Positions 22,301 to 28,454 of a stretch of 28,803 bases of DNA are shown piece after piece (position 1 is the stretch's first letter; the number at the start of each line of letters is the position of its first letter). A program made the position numbers and the translations under genes. The notes beneath the pieces were generated by a model. It did not search any database. It saw nothing but the letters and a program-made list of their open reading frames with translations, and was not told the origin of the DNA. Source of the DNA: a virus; IMG/VR virus record IMGVR_UViG_3300005289_000077, positions 1-28,803 of that record; one strand, written 5' to 3'.

Positions 22301-23219
22301 AATGACGTACATTACAGCACCTACCTTAGCTCTTTACATGTCTAGGTTCGCACCTACGACATCCGAGGAGCAGCGTAGAATGATTGACAATGCACCTGAC
22401 TACCAAAAGAACTTATATTGGTTCGCACCTGTACCTAACTCAGACAAGGTTGCAGTTATTCCAAAGCCTCACTTCATAGGTCAGGTCTTTGCAAATCCTG
22501 TAGAGCATGTACTGAATCAACTTACAGACTCTAATTCTATGACATCGAAGGAAGAGACTAAGCAGTTCCTAAGTGAGGTGGGAGGTATCCTGACACCACC
22601 TAACAGCGTTGCAGGTCTGAACACACTATTAGAGTTAGGAGCTAACCGAGATTTCTTCACAGGTTACGATATTGAATCGAAGTTTGATGAGTTCAAACCT
22701 AAAGAAGAACGATACAATCAATACACCTCGGAGTTGTCTAAAAGTATTGGCAGTCTTCCTGTAGTTAATGAGGTTTTATCACCTGCACAGATTGACCACA
22801 TTATCAAGAAATCGACAGGCTCTTTAGGTACACAGGCTTTAGATGCCATTGACGCTATTAGTGCTAAAACATTAGATACACCTGCTAAACCTAAAACTTT
22901 AGATGATGTTTTTGGAAAATCAGCTAACCAATTTATGTTCAACGAAGCTAATAGTTTAGGTACAGGTAAGGCAATAGAAAAAGCTAAGTATGATGAAAGA
23001 CGCTTTGCTAACACGCAGGAGAAAAAAGAGCTTAAAGACACTGAATCAGCTACGTCATACAGCAAGCAGTTTAAAGATTTAAATGATGAAATCAAGTCCA
23101 TACAGGAAGATACTACTATGAGTTCGCAGGAGAAAAAAGACGCAATTGTCGAATTAAGAAACGAACAAAGACGCATTGGTTCTAGTTTCCTAGAGTGGTA
23201 TAATTCTCTACAAAAATGA
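19305..23219 (+). CDS. Giant internal virion/polyvalent protein, 1304 aa
   Basis: The largest gene here. The N-terminal ~230 residues are basic and disordered. Residues 230-360 have Ala/Gly-rich helices that may cross membranes (ASMPEEYSQRKGAGKVADIA; AIIGGGMGVAEEAINGAI). The middle (about 530-800) has HANDIHALNAQLGKSTVELM and FVSAVRDSAQSALTSRTG, and about 965-1060 has YVPYLNAAIRGNARVIEAMR and the WFAPVPNSDKVAVIPKPHFI block. These recall the large polyvalent proteins of phages (LPD38-type regions), which travel in the virion. No lytic domain is seen. TGA is followed at once by TAG. Domain names are from memory of the patterns. Confidence 0.75.
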   Translation: MGRKKKPKAKPQDFSAWSKGQTQTAPVGNAKSFKDLYEKAPQPKGSPRAPQNKRTQQYVQSYNPQKEQEFKEWTQSKVTGSAKDGRSKVLRQFDKSYGKNMDEKQSTILSQLGLPTTPPKKKSPYEDMMARQAKEAKMEKTASAKNSKALQAVAKDDSRGGGFFDNFTDFAKGFFTGDGQKMAEAGVKQGENQGKVGKEIDRAATHATNTALLGLPKALDNKSVAKGASMPEEYSQRKGAGKVADIAYDALGYIAPSTAAAKVLRGAGVTKGASKYGKEILQGNTKGNVSKLAAETAKEGAIIGGGMGVAEEAINGAINPDQFDLGQAAKNVAISTALGAALDPLVSVGGAYGKKFLNNRKQSKALEAISQSAQNATERRSSALTNLDSGFRKTDVTQPASNVREAAATSNVNKPIHLETTKMIQPKKVTPEEASLKLDAMDSPISYSQDIKTRMSPKDGAKALMRSFNREIVDGASDLKILERSLKDLDANNVLEAAPKTGLKVDDSLYKQARMLSSSSARAAISARDNFKPLYDRLNGYGLTSKDLDEYSLALHANDIHALNAQLGKSTVELMDEFDKITTKRPSEMTGKEVLTWQKQRNDILDKVGDLNPYALPESASPEWVESVLKKWENNPQMQESHRHFMAIQDANLQRAKEAGFLDEDMLSALRARHPNYVSLARDIGEDSVLGIGRTKAKSSILSRKGGSSDLKILPVTESAMRNHIMTIRNAEKNSMLQTIGKYADIDTDGTMFREVPEPVSGKTVTAYQDGVQKHYEVPEYLVNYLEKSQYKPDDGIVSKSAKSFADLVKKGSTHYNIPFHFVSAVRDSAQSALTSRTGQNPASVAMGFVDSFFGKTLEKATNGRFKSAVDTYEKMGGGATQFVSTSKDDIKSLAKSLETGSLDGNNKMIVLNPFKAIEKFGSTMERGARLGEFRQAQKKGLSEKDAFFEATDIMDYSQKGDAVKKANDYVPYLNAAIRGNARVIEAMRQDPVGFGTKAMTYITAPTLALYMSRFAPTTSEEQRRMIDNAPDYQKNLYWFAPVPNSDKVAVIPKPHFIGQVFANPVEHVLNQLTDSNSMTSKEETKQFLSEVGGILTPPNSVAGLNTLLELGANRDFFTGYDIESKFDEFKPKEERYNQYTSELSKSIGSLPVVNEVLSPAQIDHIIKKSTGSLGTQALDAIDAISAKTLDTPAKPKTLDDVFGKSANQFMFNEANSLGTGKAIEKAKYDERRFANTQEKKELKDTESATSYSKQFKDLNDEIKSIQEDTTMSSQEKKDAIVELRNEQRRIGSSFLEWYNSLQK

Positions 23220-23224
23220 TAGTC

Positions 23225-23277
23225 AAGACCTCCTTACCATGTTACAATTACCATTAAGTGCATAGGGAGGAGGTCTT
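23225..23277 (+). promoter_or_regulatory. Hairpin that hides the XhlA ribosome site
   Basis: AAGACCTCCT (23225-23234) and AGGAGGTCTT (23268-23277) are exact reverse complements (10 bp, plus one G-U pair inside). The right arm contains the GGAGGAGG ribosome site for the XhlA ATG at 23283. The left arm lies upstream of the transcription start predicted from the promoter in the loop (23243-23248). The T4 run (23276-23279) also gives some terminator character. Confidence 0.65.
23228..23248 (+). promoter_or_regulatory. Lysis-operon promoter, ACCTCCT/extended -10 class
   Basis: TACAAT (23243-23248) with TG at 23240-23241 as extended -10. ACCTCCT (23228-23234) lies exactly 8 nt upstream, as at the first late promoter (6600-6620), and both continue TACAATTnCCAwTAA. 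A -35 match is poor (TAGTCA, 23220-23225). The start would be near 23255, so the RNA begins inside the hairpin loop. It would serve the lysis genes. Confidence 0.6.
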
Positions 23278-23282
23278 TTCTA

Positions 23283-23618
23283 ATGGAGGACAAGAGTATG
23301 CAGGAGATAAAAGACATGGCTATTTCTATTGCTAGACTAGAAGAAAACACAAAACATATAAGCGAACAAATGACAAGTGTGTTAAAATTAGTAAGTGAAA
23401 CACCTGCTATGTATGAGAATGTCAGGATTGCACATAAGCGTATTGACGATATGGAGAAATCTATTGTTGCAGGTGACAACGCTGTTATTGCTTTAGTTAA
23501 TAAGAAAGACGAAGCACAGGACGAGCGTATCTCTAAAGTAGAAGACACTCAAAAGTGGCAAGGTCGTACTATTCTAGCGGCTATTATTGTAGGTGTAATT
23601 AATAAATTTTTCTTATAG
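23283..23618 (+). CDS. xhlA: XhlA-type holin-associated protein, 111 aa
   Basis: The XhlA family works with a small holin (XhlB type) and an amidase (XlyA type) in Bacillus phage/PBSX lysis. A helical cytoplasmic part with heptads (residues about 8-90, with MAISIARLEENTKHISEQMT) precedes one C-terminal membrane span (about 93-111, RTILAAIIVGVINKFFL). Two starts are possible: ATG 23283, with GGAGGAGG 9 nt upstream inside the hairpin stem, and ATG 23298 (MQEIKDM), with its own GGAGGA at 23285-23290. This resembles dual-start lysis genes. Confidence 0.85.
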   Translation: MEDKSMQEIKDMAISIARLEENTKHISEQMTSVLKLVSETPAMYENVRIAHKRIDDMEKSIVAGDNAVIALVNKKDEAQDERISKVEDTQKWQGRTILAAIIVGVINKFFL

Positions 23619-23629
23619 GGGGAGTTTGA

Positions 23630-24379
23630 ATGCAGTATAGACAACTATTAGTACCTGAAGATGTGCAGCGTAAAGTCACTTCAGGCTATGGAAACTGGAA
23701 GGAATACATTGTTGTTCATGAAACGGATAATACAGGTATCGGTGCAGACGCTGACGCACATGCTCGTTTACAACGTAATGGTAACAGTAGACAAGCTTCA
23801 TGGCATTGGTCAGTAGACAGTAAAGAAGCAGTTCAATCATTCTTACATGACATTCGTTGTTGGGCGGCAGGCACTAATCAAGGAAATGATCGTGGCATTC
23901 ACGTAGAGATTTGTGTCAATCGTGATGGCGACTTCCAAACAGCTATGGAAAACGGTGCAGCTCTCGTAGCTCACATTATGAAACTAACAGGTATTCCAAT
24001 TGACAAGGTAGTTCAGCACAATCACTTTAGCGGCAAAAACTGCCCTCGTAATATTCGTGCAGGTAACCCTCGCAATTGGGCGGCATTCTTACAAATGGTT
24101 AAAGGTGCGGCAGGCATTGCTAAACCTGCTCCAATTCCTACAGATGCTACACTGTATCGTGTGCAAACAGGAACGTGGGCAGACAAGCGTATGGCTGAGA
24201 ATGCTAGAGAGCTAATGAAAACTCGTTTCGGATGGGTTGCTCATGTAGTTGAGGATAGTGGAAACTACCGTGTGAAAACAGGTACATTCAAAGGTAAAGC
24301 AGCAGCACAAGCAGCCGCTAAAAAAGTAATGGATGCAGGTATCGCAGGACTAGCATACGAAGTCAAGGAGGAAAAATGA
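23630..24379 (+). CDS. Endolysin: N-acetylmuramoyl-L-alanine amidase + SPOR
   Basis: Cuts the amide between muramic acid and L-Ala in the wall at lysis. Residues about 20-155 form an Amidase_2 domain: first His in YIVVHETDN (H30), WHWSVDS around 58-64, GIHVEICVNRDG, and QHNHFSGKNCPRN (H130 and C138) for the second His and Cys zinc ligands. Residues about 165-172 are a Pro linker. Residues 175-247 (LYRVQTGTWADKRMAENARE through YRVKTGTFKGKAAAQAAAKK) form a SPOR peptidoglycan-binding domain. Resembles XlyA/CwlA-type phage amidases of Bacillus. The ATG follows AGGGGGAGTTTGA. Confidence 0.92.
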   Translation: MQYRQLLVPEDVQRKVTSGYGNWKEYIVVHETDNTGIGADADAHARLQRNGNSRQASWHWSVDSKEAVQSFLHDIRCWAAGTNQGNDRGIHVEICVNRDGDFQTAMENGAALVAHIMKLTGIPIDKVVQHNHFSGKNCPRNIRAGNPRNWAAFLQMVKGAAGIAKPAPIPTDATLYRVQTGTWADKRMAENARELMKTRFGWVAHVVEDSGNYRVKTGTFKGKAAAQAAAKKVMDAGIAGLAYEVKEEK

Positions 24380-24648
24380 TGGACTATAATAAATTCATTC
24401 CAAAGGCAAAAGAGTTAGTAGCTGATTACACAAATGAACACATGGACGTGACGGATTGCACTGGTATTACTTCAGATGATGTATATGTAGTGTGGTATGC
24501 TAAGACTTTGCAGAATGCTAAAGCTTTACTAAGCACGAATGTTCCTGACGGTATGTACTACGAAGTAACGTTGAATGGTGACAAAGGTGAGATTTACTTT
24601 GATGCTTATAAAAAGTTTCAAAATAAGAAAATAGAATGGAGCGAGTAA
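24376..24648 (+). CDS. DUF6275-family protein, 90 aa
   Basis: A small acidic protein with TSDDVYVVWYAKTLQNAKAL, then LSTNVPDGMYYEVTLNGDKG and EIYFDAYKKFQNKKI, the pattern of the DUF6275 family found in lysis cassettes of Bacillus phages. The function is not known. ATGATG at 24376-24381 gives two possible starts; the first overlaps the amidase stop (ATGA), with AAGGAGG upstream, indicating coupled translation between endolysin and holin. Confidence 0.78.
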   Translation: MMDYNKFIPKAKELVADYTNEHMDVTDCTGITSDDVYVVWYAKTLQNAKALLSTNVPDGMYYEVTLNGDKGEIYFDAYKKFQNKKIEWSE

Positions 24649-24650
24649 CC

Positions 24651-24869
24651 ATGAAATATCCAACAGATAAAGCGTCAATCGCACGTATCGTAGCTCTTGT
24701 AGCTTCGATTCTAGCATACTTCGGTATGAACTTCCCTGAGGATACTCAGGAATATGTAGTAGGGGCTGTAATGCTTGTCCTAACAATCTACGCAGCATGG
24801 AAGAACAACTACCTTAGCTCTAAGGGTAAGAAACAGCAGAAAGTCCTCAAGGATAATAAGCTAGACTAA
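24651..24869 (+). CDS. Holin, SPP1/XhlB-like, 72 aa
   Basis: Holins open the membrane at a set time so the endolysin reaches the wall. Two membrane spans are visible (about residues 9-26, SIARIVALVASILAYFGM, and 34-49, EYVVGAVMLVLTIYAA), with a short loop (NFPEDTQ) between and a Lys-rich tail (SSKGKKQQKVLKDNK). This fits the small SPP1-type phage holins. The start is the ATG at 24651 after GGAGCGAG; an in-frame ATG at 24636 (MERVTM) overlaps the previous gene and lacks its own site. It may act as a minor longer form. Confidence 0.85.
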   Translation: MKYPTDKASIARIVALVASILAYFGMNFPEDTQEYVVGAVMLVLTIYAAWKNNYLSSKGKKQQKVLKDNKLD

Positions 24870-24890
24870 TATAGTCATTTAAGGTATAAT
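24862..24890 (+). promoter_or_regulatory. Possible fibre-gene promoter
   Basis: TAGACT (24862-24867), 17-nt spacer, perfect TATAAT (24885-24890). The start would be near 24897. A terminator hairpin follows immediately (24903-24929), so its output may be a short RNA, or a fibre mRNA protected by a 5' hairpin if read-through occurs. AT-rich chance occurrence cannot be excluded. Confidence 0.4.
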
Positions 24891-24902
24891 ATGCTAAACT
24901 AA

Positions 24903-24929
24903 AGTCGAACGTTCATTCGTTCGGCTTTT
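24903..24929 (+). terminator. Intrinsic terminator after the lysis genes
   Basis: AGTCGAACG (24903-24911) pairs with CGTTCGGCT (24918-24926) over 9 bp with one G-U pair and a 6-nt loop. It runs straight into T4 (24926-24929). It lies between the holin stop and the fibre gene ATG (24948), so it would limit read-through from the lysis operon. Confidence 0.7.
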
Positions 24930-24947
24930 ATTATGGGAGGCGAAACT

Positions 24948-27089
24948 ATGCAGTTAGAATTAATTAACGAAACCGTGTACTTAAAGTCTAATGACACAGC
25001 TACTGACATAGCTTTACGTGTCTTAGACGACTTAGACACACCATTTCCTTTAGATACTATGAGCAAGATTGAGGCAGTAATTGGGGTAGCAGAAGGTCGT
25101 ATTTTAACACTTCCTGTCACTTTATTAAGTGGTGTAGGAGAGTTGAAGTTCGGTTTAGATAATGGCGATTTAGTACCTTCAGGCGATCTTCGTTTAGAGG
25201 TTCATATGTTTACAGCCACAGGAGACATGCACAACGCACCATCTAAAGGCTATTACAAGTTACGTATTCAAAAACCTATTGACGAACTACAGGCTCAGGT
25301 AACGACTTACACGCTACAATACTTTTTAGATCAAATGAATCAGGCTACAGCAGGCATTCCTGAAATGATTGCTGAAGGTAACAAAGCTATTGATAATTTG
25401 AATAAATCTGCTGAAGGTATTGACGACATTAAAGCTGACGCACAGCAGGCTTTAGAGGATGCCAACAATGCTAACACAGCGGCAGGGGTAGCATTAGATA
25501 AAGCGAACTTAGCTTTAGGTACTGTAGATAATGCTGTTGCAAGAGCTAATACAGCCACTGATAATGCCAACGCAGCCGCAGGTCGAGCAGACACAGCCGC
25601 TAATAACGCTAATACGGCTGCTACTAATGCTAATAATGCCGCTTCAGCCGCAAACGACTCAGCTATCTACGCTAATCAAATGGCTGATAAAGTTAAGGGA
25701 TGGGGAACTTCTCAGACATGGGACGTTGACGAGCAGTACAAAGTCAATAACACTGTAGTTTATGAGGGCGAGCTATGGCAGGCATTACTAGACAATACAG
25801 GTGTAGTTCCTGAGCGTGGTATTTCTACGTGGCTACTTGTTGCGGCTAAAGGTGCTAGAGGTGAAGATGGTACAGGTATCACTATTAAAGGTGAATTGCC
25901 TAATGAGGCTGCTCTACCACCTACAGGTACTACAGGTGATGCTTATTTGATTAGCGGTAATCTGTATGTGTGGGACGAGGTAGGACAAAAATGGACAAAC
26001 GTAGGAAGTATTCGTGGTCCTGAAGGTCCTAGAGGTCCAATCGGTCCTAAAGGTGAGACAGGCTTAACAGGAGCAACAGGTCCAGTAGGTCCTGAAGGTC
26101 CACAAGGTATTCAAGGTATTCAAGGTCCCCCTGCTGATTTAACAACAGTCAATCAACAAATCGCCTCACTCCAAACCGACTTAGGTAACCATACAGGCAA
26201 CAACGATATTCATGTAACGACAGACTTAAAGAACAAAATTAATAGTGCATTACAGCCTAATACTTATTCTGCTAGTAATACAATGAATTTAGGTAAAACA
26301 ACTGCTGTTAGGGTTTTTGACATTATATTGTTTGAAAACGACACAACAACTGAAGAAGTAATACTGACATTCCCTGCAAGAGCAACATTTGGTATTGGTA
26401 AACTAACGATAGCATCTACCTATGCCAATTCTGATGCATCAGGTGGTGCAGAAGTTATATTTAATTTAGGTGCAACTGGTGCTTCTCCTACCTTATATCA
26501 AAAAGGTATAAATATTGTTAGTATGACGACAGAATTTGCCAACAACTTCCATATATCAGAATTCTTTTTACAAGGTAATAAACCTGCAATTATTATTACT
26601 AAAAGACAAAGAAATAACCCTATAAGCGTTAAGTTAGAATTTAACTCTTATACTGACAATGCATGGAATATAGTTAGTGAAGTAACTGTATATAAACAAG
26701 CTTTTGCATCTGTTTTAGATAAACCTATACAGAAATCTGTATTTACAAGAGTAGACGAACTTTCCATCTTGCCTGCTCCTATAAACGCAGTATTAGAGAA
26801 CGGTTGGTTTGTACGTCCTGAATACTCCTTAACTTTCTATAAAGATGCGTATGGAGTTGTCCATATGCGAGGTAGAATTGATAAGAATGATGCTGCCAGC
26901 GGGTCTGGAAGAATTACAACAATGCCGGTAGGGTATAGACCGACCACTTTGGTAGAATCGCAAGTTTGTGTCGGTATTTCTAGTTCATCGTATATAGAAA
27001 TACAGCCAGACGGTAGAGTTGTTGTATGGTTATCAGGGACATCAGGTTACAATAATGTTCTCATTGAGACATCCTTTAGGACTACTTAA
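24948..27089 (+). CDS. Receptor-binding tail fibre (BppU-N, collagen-like), 713 aa
   Basis: The start is the ATG at 24948 ([16 protein letters not shown]); GGGAGGCG lies just upstream, and an ATG at 24933 precedes that site. Residues 1-110 form a BppU-type N-terminal attachment domain. Residues about 145-245 are a long Ala/Asn heptad coiled coil ([20 protein letters not shown]). Residues about 248-303 ([20 protein letters not shown]) look like a small carbohydrate-binding module. Residues about 357-395 are collagen-like G-x-y repeats ([16 protein letters not shown]). The C-terminal ~270 residues are beta-rich and are the likely host-binding head. That part is more AT-rich than the rest, suggesting exchange. 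Confidence 0.85.
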   Translation: MQLELINETVYLKSNDTATDIALRVLDDLDTPFPLDTMSKIEAVIGVAEGRILTLPVTLLSGVGELKFGLDNGDLVPSGDLRLEVHMFTATGDMHNAPSKGYYKLRIQKPIDELQAQVTTYTLQYFLDQMNQATAGIPEMIAEGNKAIDNLNKSAEGIDDIKADAQQALEDANNANTAAGVALDKANLALGTVDNAVARANTATDNANAAAGRADTAANNANTAATNANNAASAANDSAIYANQMADKVKGWGTSQTWDVDEQYKVNNTVVYEGELWQALLDNTGVVPERGISTWLLVAAKGARGEDGTGITIKGELPNEAALPPTGTTGDAYLISGNLYVWDEVGQKWTNVGSIRGPEGPRGPIGPKGETGLTGATGPVGPEGPQGIQGIQGPPADLTTVNQQIASLQTDLGNHTGNNDIHVTTDLKNKINSALQPNTYSASNTMNLGKTTAVRVFDIILFENDTTTEEVILTFPARATFGIGKLTIASTYANSDASGGAEVIFNLGATGASPTLYQKGINIVSMTTEFANNFHISEFFLQGNKPAIIITKRQRNNPISVKLEFNSYTDNAWNIVSEVTVYKQAFASVLDKPIQKSVFTRVDELSILPAPINAVLENGWFVRPEYSLTFYKDAYGVVHMRGRIDKNDAASGSGRITTMPVGYRPTTLVESQVCVGISSSSYIEIQPDGRVVVWLSGTSGYNNVLIETSFRTT

Positions 27090-27110
27090 AGTAAAGGGGG
27101 TTTACGCACA

Positions 27111-27404
27111 ATGTACGCATATAAAATAAACGATAATGGATATATCATCAATAATTATGTAGTTGGCGGAGATACAATAGTACCTGAAGACTGTATAACT
27201 GTTCAACTACCTCAACCTATGACCTTTCAACGTACAAAATGGAATGGTAACGAGTGGGTAGAAGGTGAAACTGAGGAAGAAAAGACCGAACGTGAAAACC
27301 AACAATTACTAAATTCATTAAAACCTTCCATTGATGAGGTAAAACATGCTATACTAGAAATTGAAATTATAACAATAGTTACAGAAATGGGGACAGCACA
27401 ATGA
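27111..27404 (+). CDS. Fibre-associated protein (assembly-type), 97 aa
   Basis: A small protein directly after the fibre gene. The N-terminus (MYAYKINDNGYIINNYVVGG) and the PMTFQRTKWNGNEWVEGETE, EEKTERENQQLL segment match the common pattern of small proteins after Firmicute phage fibre genes. The C-terminus (LKPSIDEVKHAILEIEIITI) is a helix pattern also frequent there. A role in fibre folding or attachment is inferred from position. The ATG follows AAAGGGGGTT. Confidence 0.7.
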   Translation: MYAYKINDNGYIINNYVVGGDTIVPEDCITVQLPQPMTFQRTKWNGNEWVEGETEEEKTERENQQLLNSLKPSIDEVKHAILEIEIITIVTEMGTAQ

Positions 27405-27574
27405 CAGAAGAACATTTAGAAGGACTAACAATCATCCAAAAACGACTAGTTAAAGCTTACGCTACAACAATTATGGGCGGTGTACGTACCATTGATGAAG
27501 TACCTGAGGAACTACGCAAGTATGTAGAGTTAGAGATCGCAGAACGTGAGATTGCTATACTCTCTAAACCATAA
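27401..27574 (+). CDS. Small fibre-operon protein, CD1375-like, 57 aa
   Basis: The ATG at 27401 overlaps the stop of the previous gene (ATGA), and the frame ends 11 nt before a strong terminator. The peptide starts MTEEHLEGLTIIQKRLVKAY and has RTIDEVPEELRKYVELEIAE in the second half. This short helical pattern with 'I.EVPeelr..V...iaeRe' recurs as the last gene of fibre operons (XkdX/CD1375-type small proteins). Function unknown. Confidence 0.7.
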   Translation: MTEEHLEGLTIIQKRLVKAYATTIMGGVRTIDEVPEELRKYVELEIAEREIAILSKP

Positions 27575-27584
27575 AACAAAGAAA

Positions 27585-27610
27585 AAGCCCCTCGCTATGA
27601 GGGGCTTCTT
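27585..27610. terminator. Bidirectional terminator between convergent operons
   Basis: AAGCCCCTC (27585-27593) pairs with GAGGGGCTT (27599-27607) over 9 bp with loop GCTAT. On the plus strand CTTTT follows; on the minus strand the stem is followed by TTTTTC. It closes both the rightward late transcript and the leftward transcript of the dUTPase operon, whose stop lies at 27611. Confidence 0.85.
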
Positions 27611-28219
27611 TTAATATCCGTCAGCTTGTCGCTGTAGGTTTTCTTGATTCTTAGTGTAGTACGCCTCAATCATATCTGAAATACTATAGCCTAGCTTCAA
27701 CCCAATACCTAAGACAAGTGAGAATGCCATAGTCACGTCTGAGAACGTTTGTAGGTCAATTCGTTTCAGTAGTAAGAACATGTCTAAGTAGTCTGCATCT
27801 TCCCACATTGGGAACGCTGAAACGCCTTTAATCACTTTCTGATAGCCTGCAACGTCACATACACCTAAAAGGACGTGGATGCAGTCGGCTAACTCCTTTA
27901 GTTGGTTCTCACAGTCATTACGCTTATTAATCTTCCAATACTTAAAGAACTCTACTTCATTAGCAAGCTCCCCTAGTTCCACAAAGAATAAGAACTTTAG
28001 ATACTCTAGCACTTCCCAATCCTGCATGTTAACGTCCTGAGCATTCGCAATAACAGCGTGTAAGTCTGATTGAGCTGAATGCAATAGCTGCATCTGAGCC
28101 TCAGTAATTGCTATAGCTGAAGGTGCTGCAATAACTCCTATACGTTCTCCGTTATTCTCTACGATCACATTACTGTCAGTTTTACTAAAAGTGATTCCTG
28201 TATTGTTTTCTTTTGTCAT
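27611..28219 (-). CDS. Dimeric dUTPase (all-alpha NTP pyrophosphatase), 202 aa
   Basis: Converts dUTP to dUMP and pyrophosphate, keeping uracil out of phage DNA and feeding dTMP synthesis. Signature motifs of the all-alpha MazG-like dUTPase_2 family: FFVELGELANEVEFFKYWK (the E-x-x-E and F-x-x-W metal/substrate motif), LKELADCIHVLLGV (E-x-x-D), and a C-terminal YYTKNQENLQRQADGY (K-x-x-x-N-x-x-RQ). The ~55-residue N-terminal extension is not typical. The start is the ATG at 28219 with GGGAGG upstream; a TTG five codons earlier overlaps that site. Confidence 0.88.
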   Translation of the reverse strand: MTKENNTGITFSKTDSNVIVENNGERIGVIAAPSAIAITEAQMQLLHSAQSDLHAVIANAQDVNMQDWEVLEYLKFLFFVELGELANEVEFFKYWKINKRNDCENQLKELADCIHVLLGVCDVAGYQKVIKGVSAFPMWEDADYLDMFLLLKRIDLQTFSDVTMAFSLVLGIGLKLGYSISDMIEAYYTKNQENLQRQADGY

Positions 28220-28428
28220 TCTACTACCTCCCAATTTTCCGCAAATAACTCAATCATTGTTTCTTTCCACGGTACTTTCCCGAAACGACTTTCAACGTAT
28301 AGGTACGGAGCTGTCATTTTACTGTATTCATCAGGATATTGAGCACGTATTTTAACATCTTCTGCCCATTGTGGCAGTCTCATTGCAAAACCTAGTTTTA
28401 CTTGTTCAAACGCTTCTCCAAATTTCAT
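28216..28428 (-). CDS. DUF2829 / Tad2-like protein, 70 aa
   Basis: The small fold starts MKFGEAFEQVKLGFAMRLPQ, with a Trp right after, then SKMTAPYLYVESRFGKVPW and ends ELFAENWEVVE. This matches the DUF2829 pattern (FGEAL..l..G..v.r..W, then Py.y....g..vPW..t..dllaedWevv). One member, Tad2, is an anti-Thoeris protein that sequesters the Thoeris signal molecule; other members are of unknown role. Stop and next ATG overlap (ATGA). The start is the ATG at 28428 after GGAGGG. The family call is good; anti-Thoeris activity is unproven. Confidence 0.65.
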   Translation of the reverse strand: MKFGEAFEQVKLGFAMRLPQWAEDVKIRAQYPDEYSKMTAPYLYVESRFGKVPWKETMIELFAENWEVVE

Positions 28429-28454
28429 TCTACTTCCCTCCAAATGATTAGTGC

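Noticed and set aside
22718-23176. 152-codon minus-strand frame inside the giant internal protein gene
   Set aside because: Antisense shadow: Ser/Leu/Phe-rich product mirroring the host frame's codons, no ribosome site.
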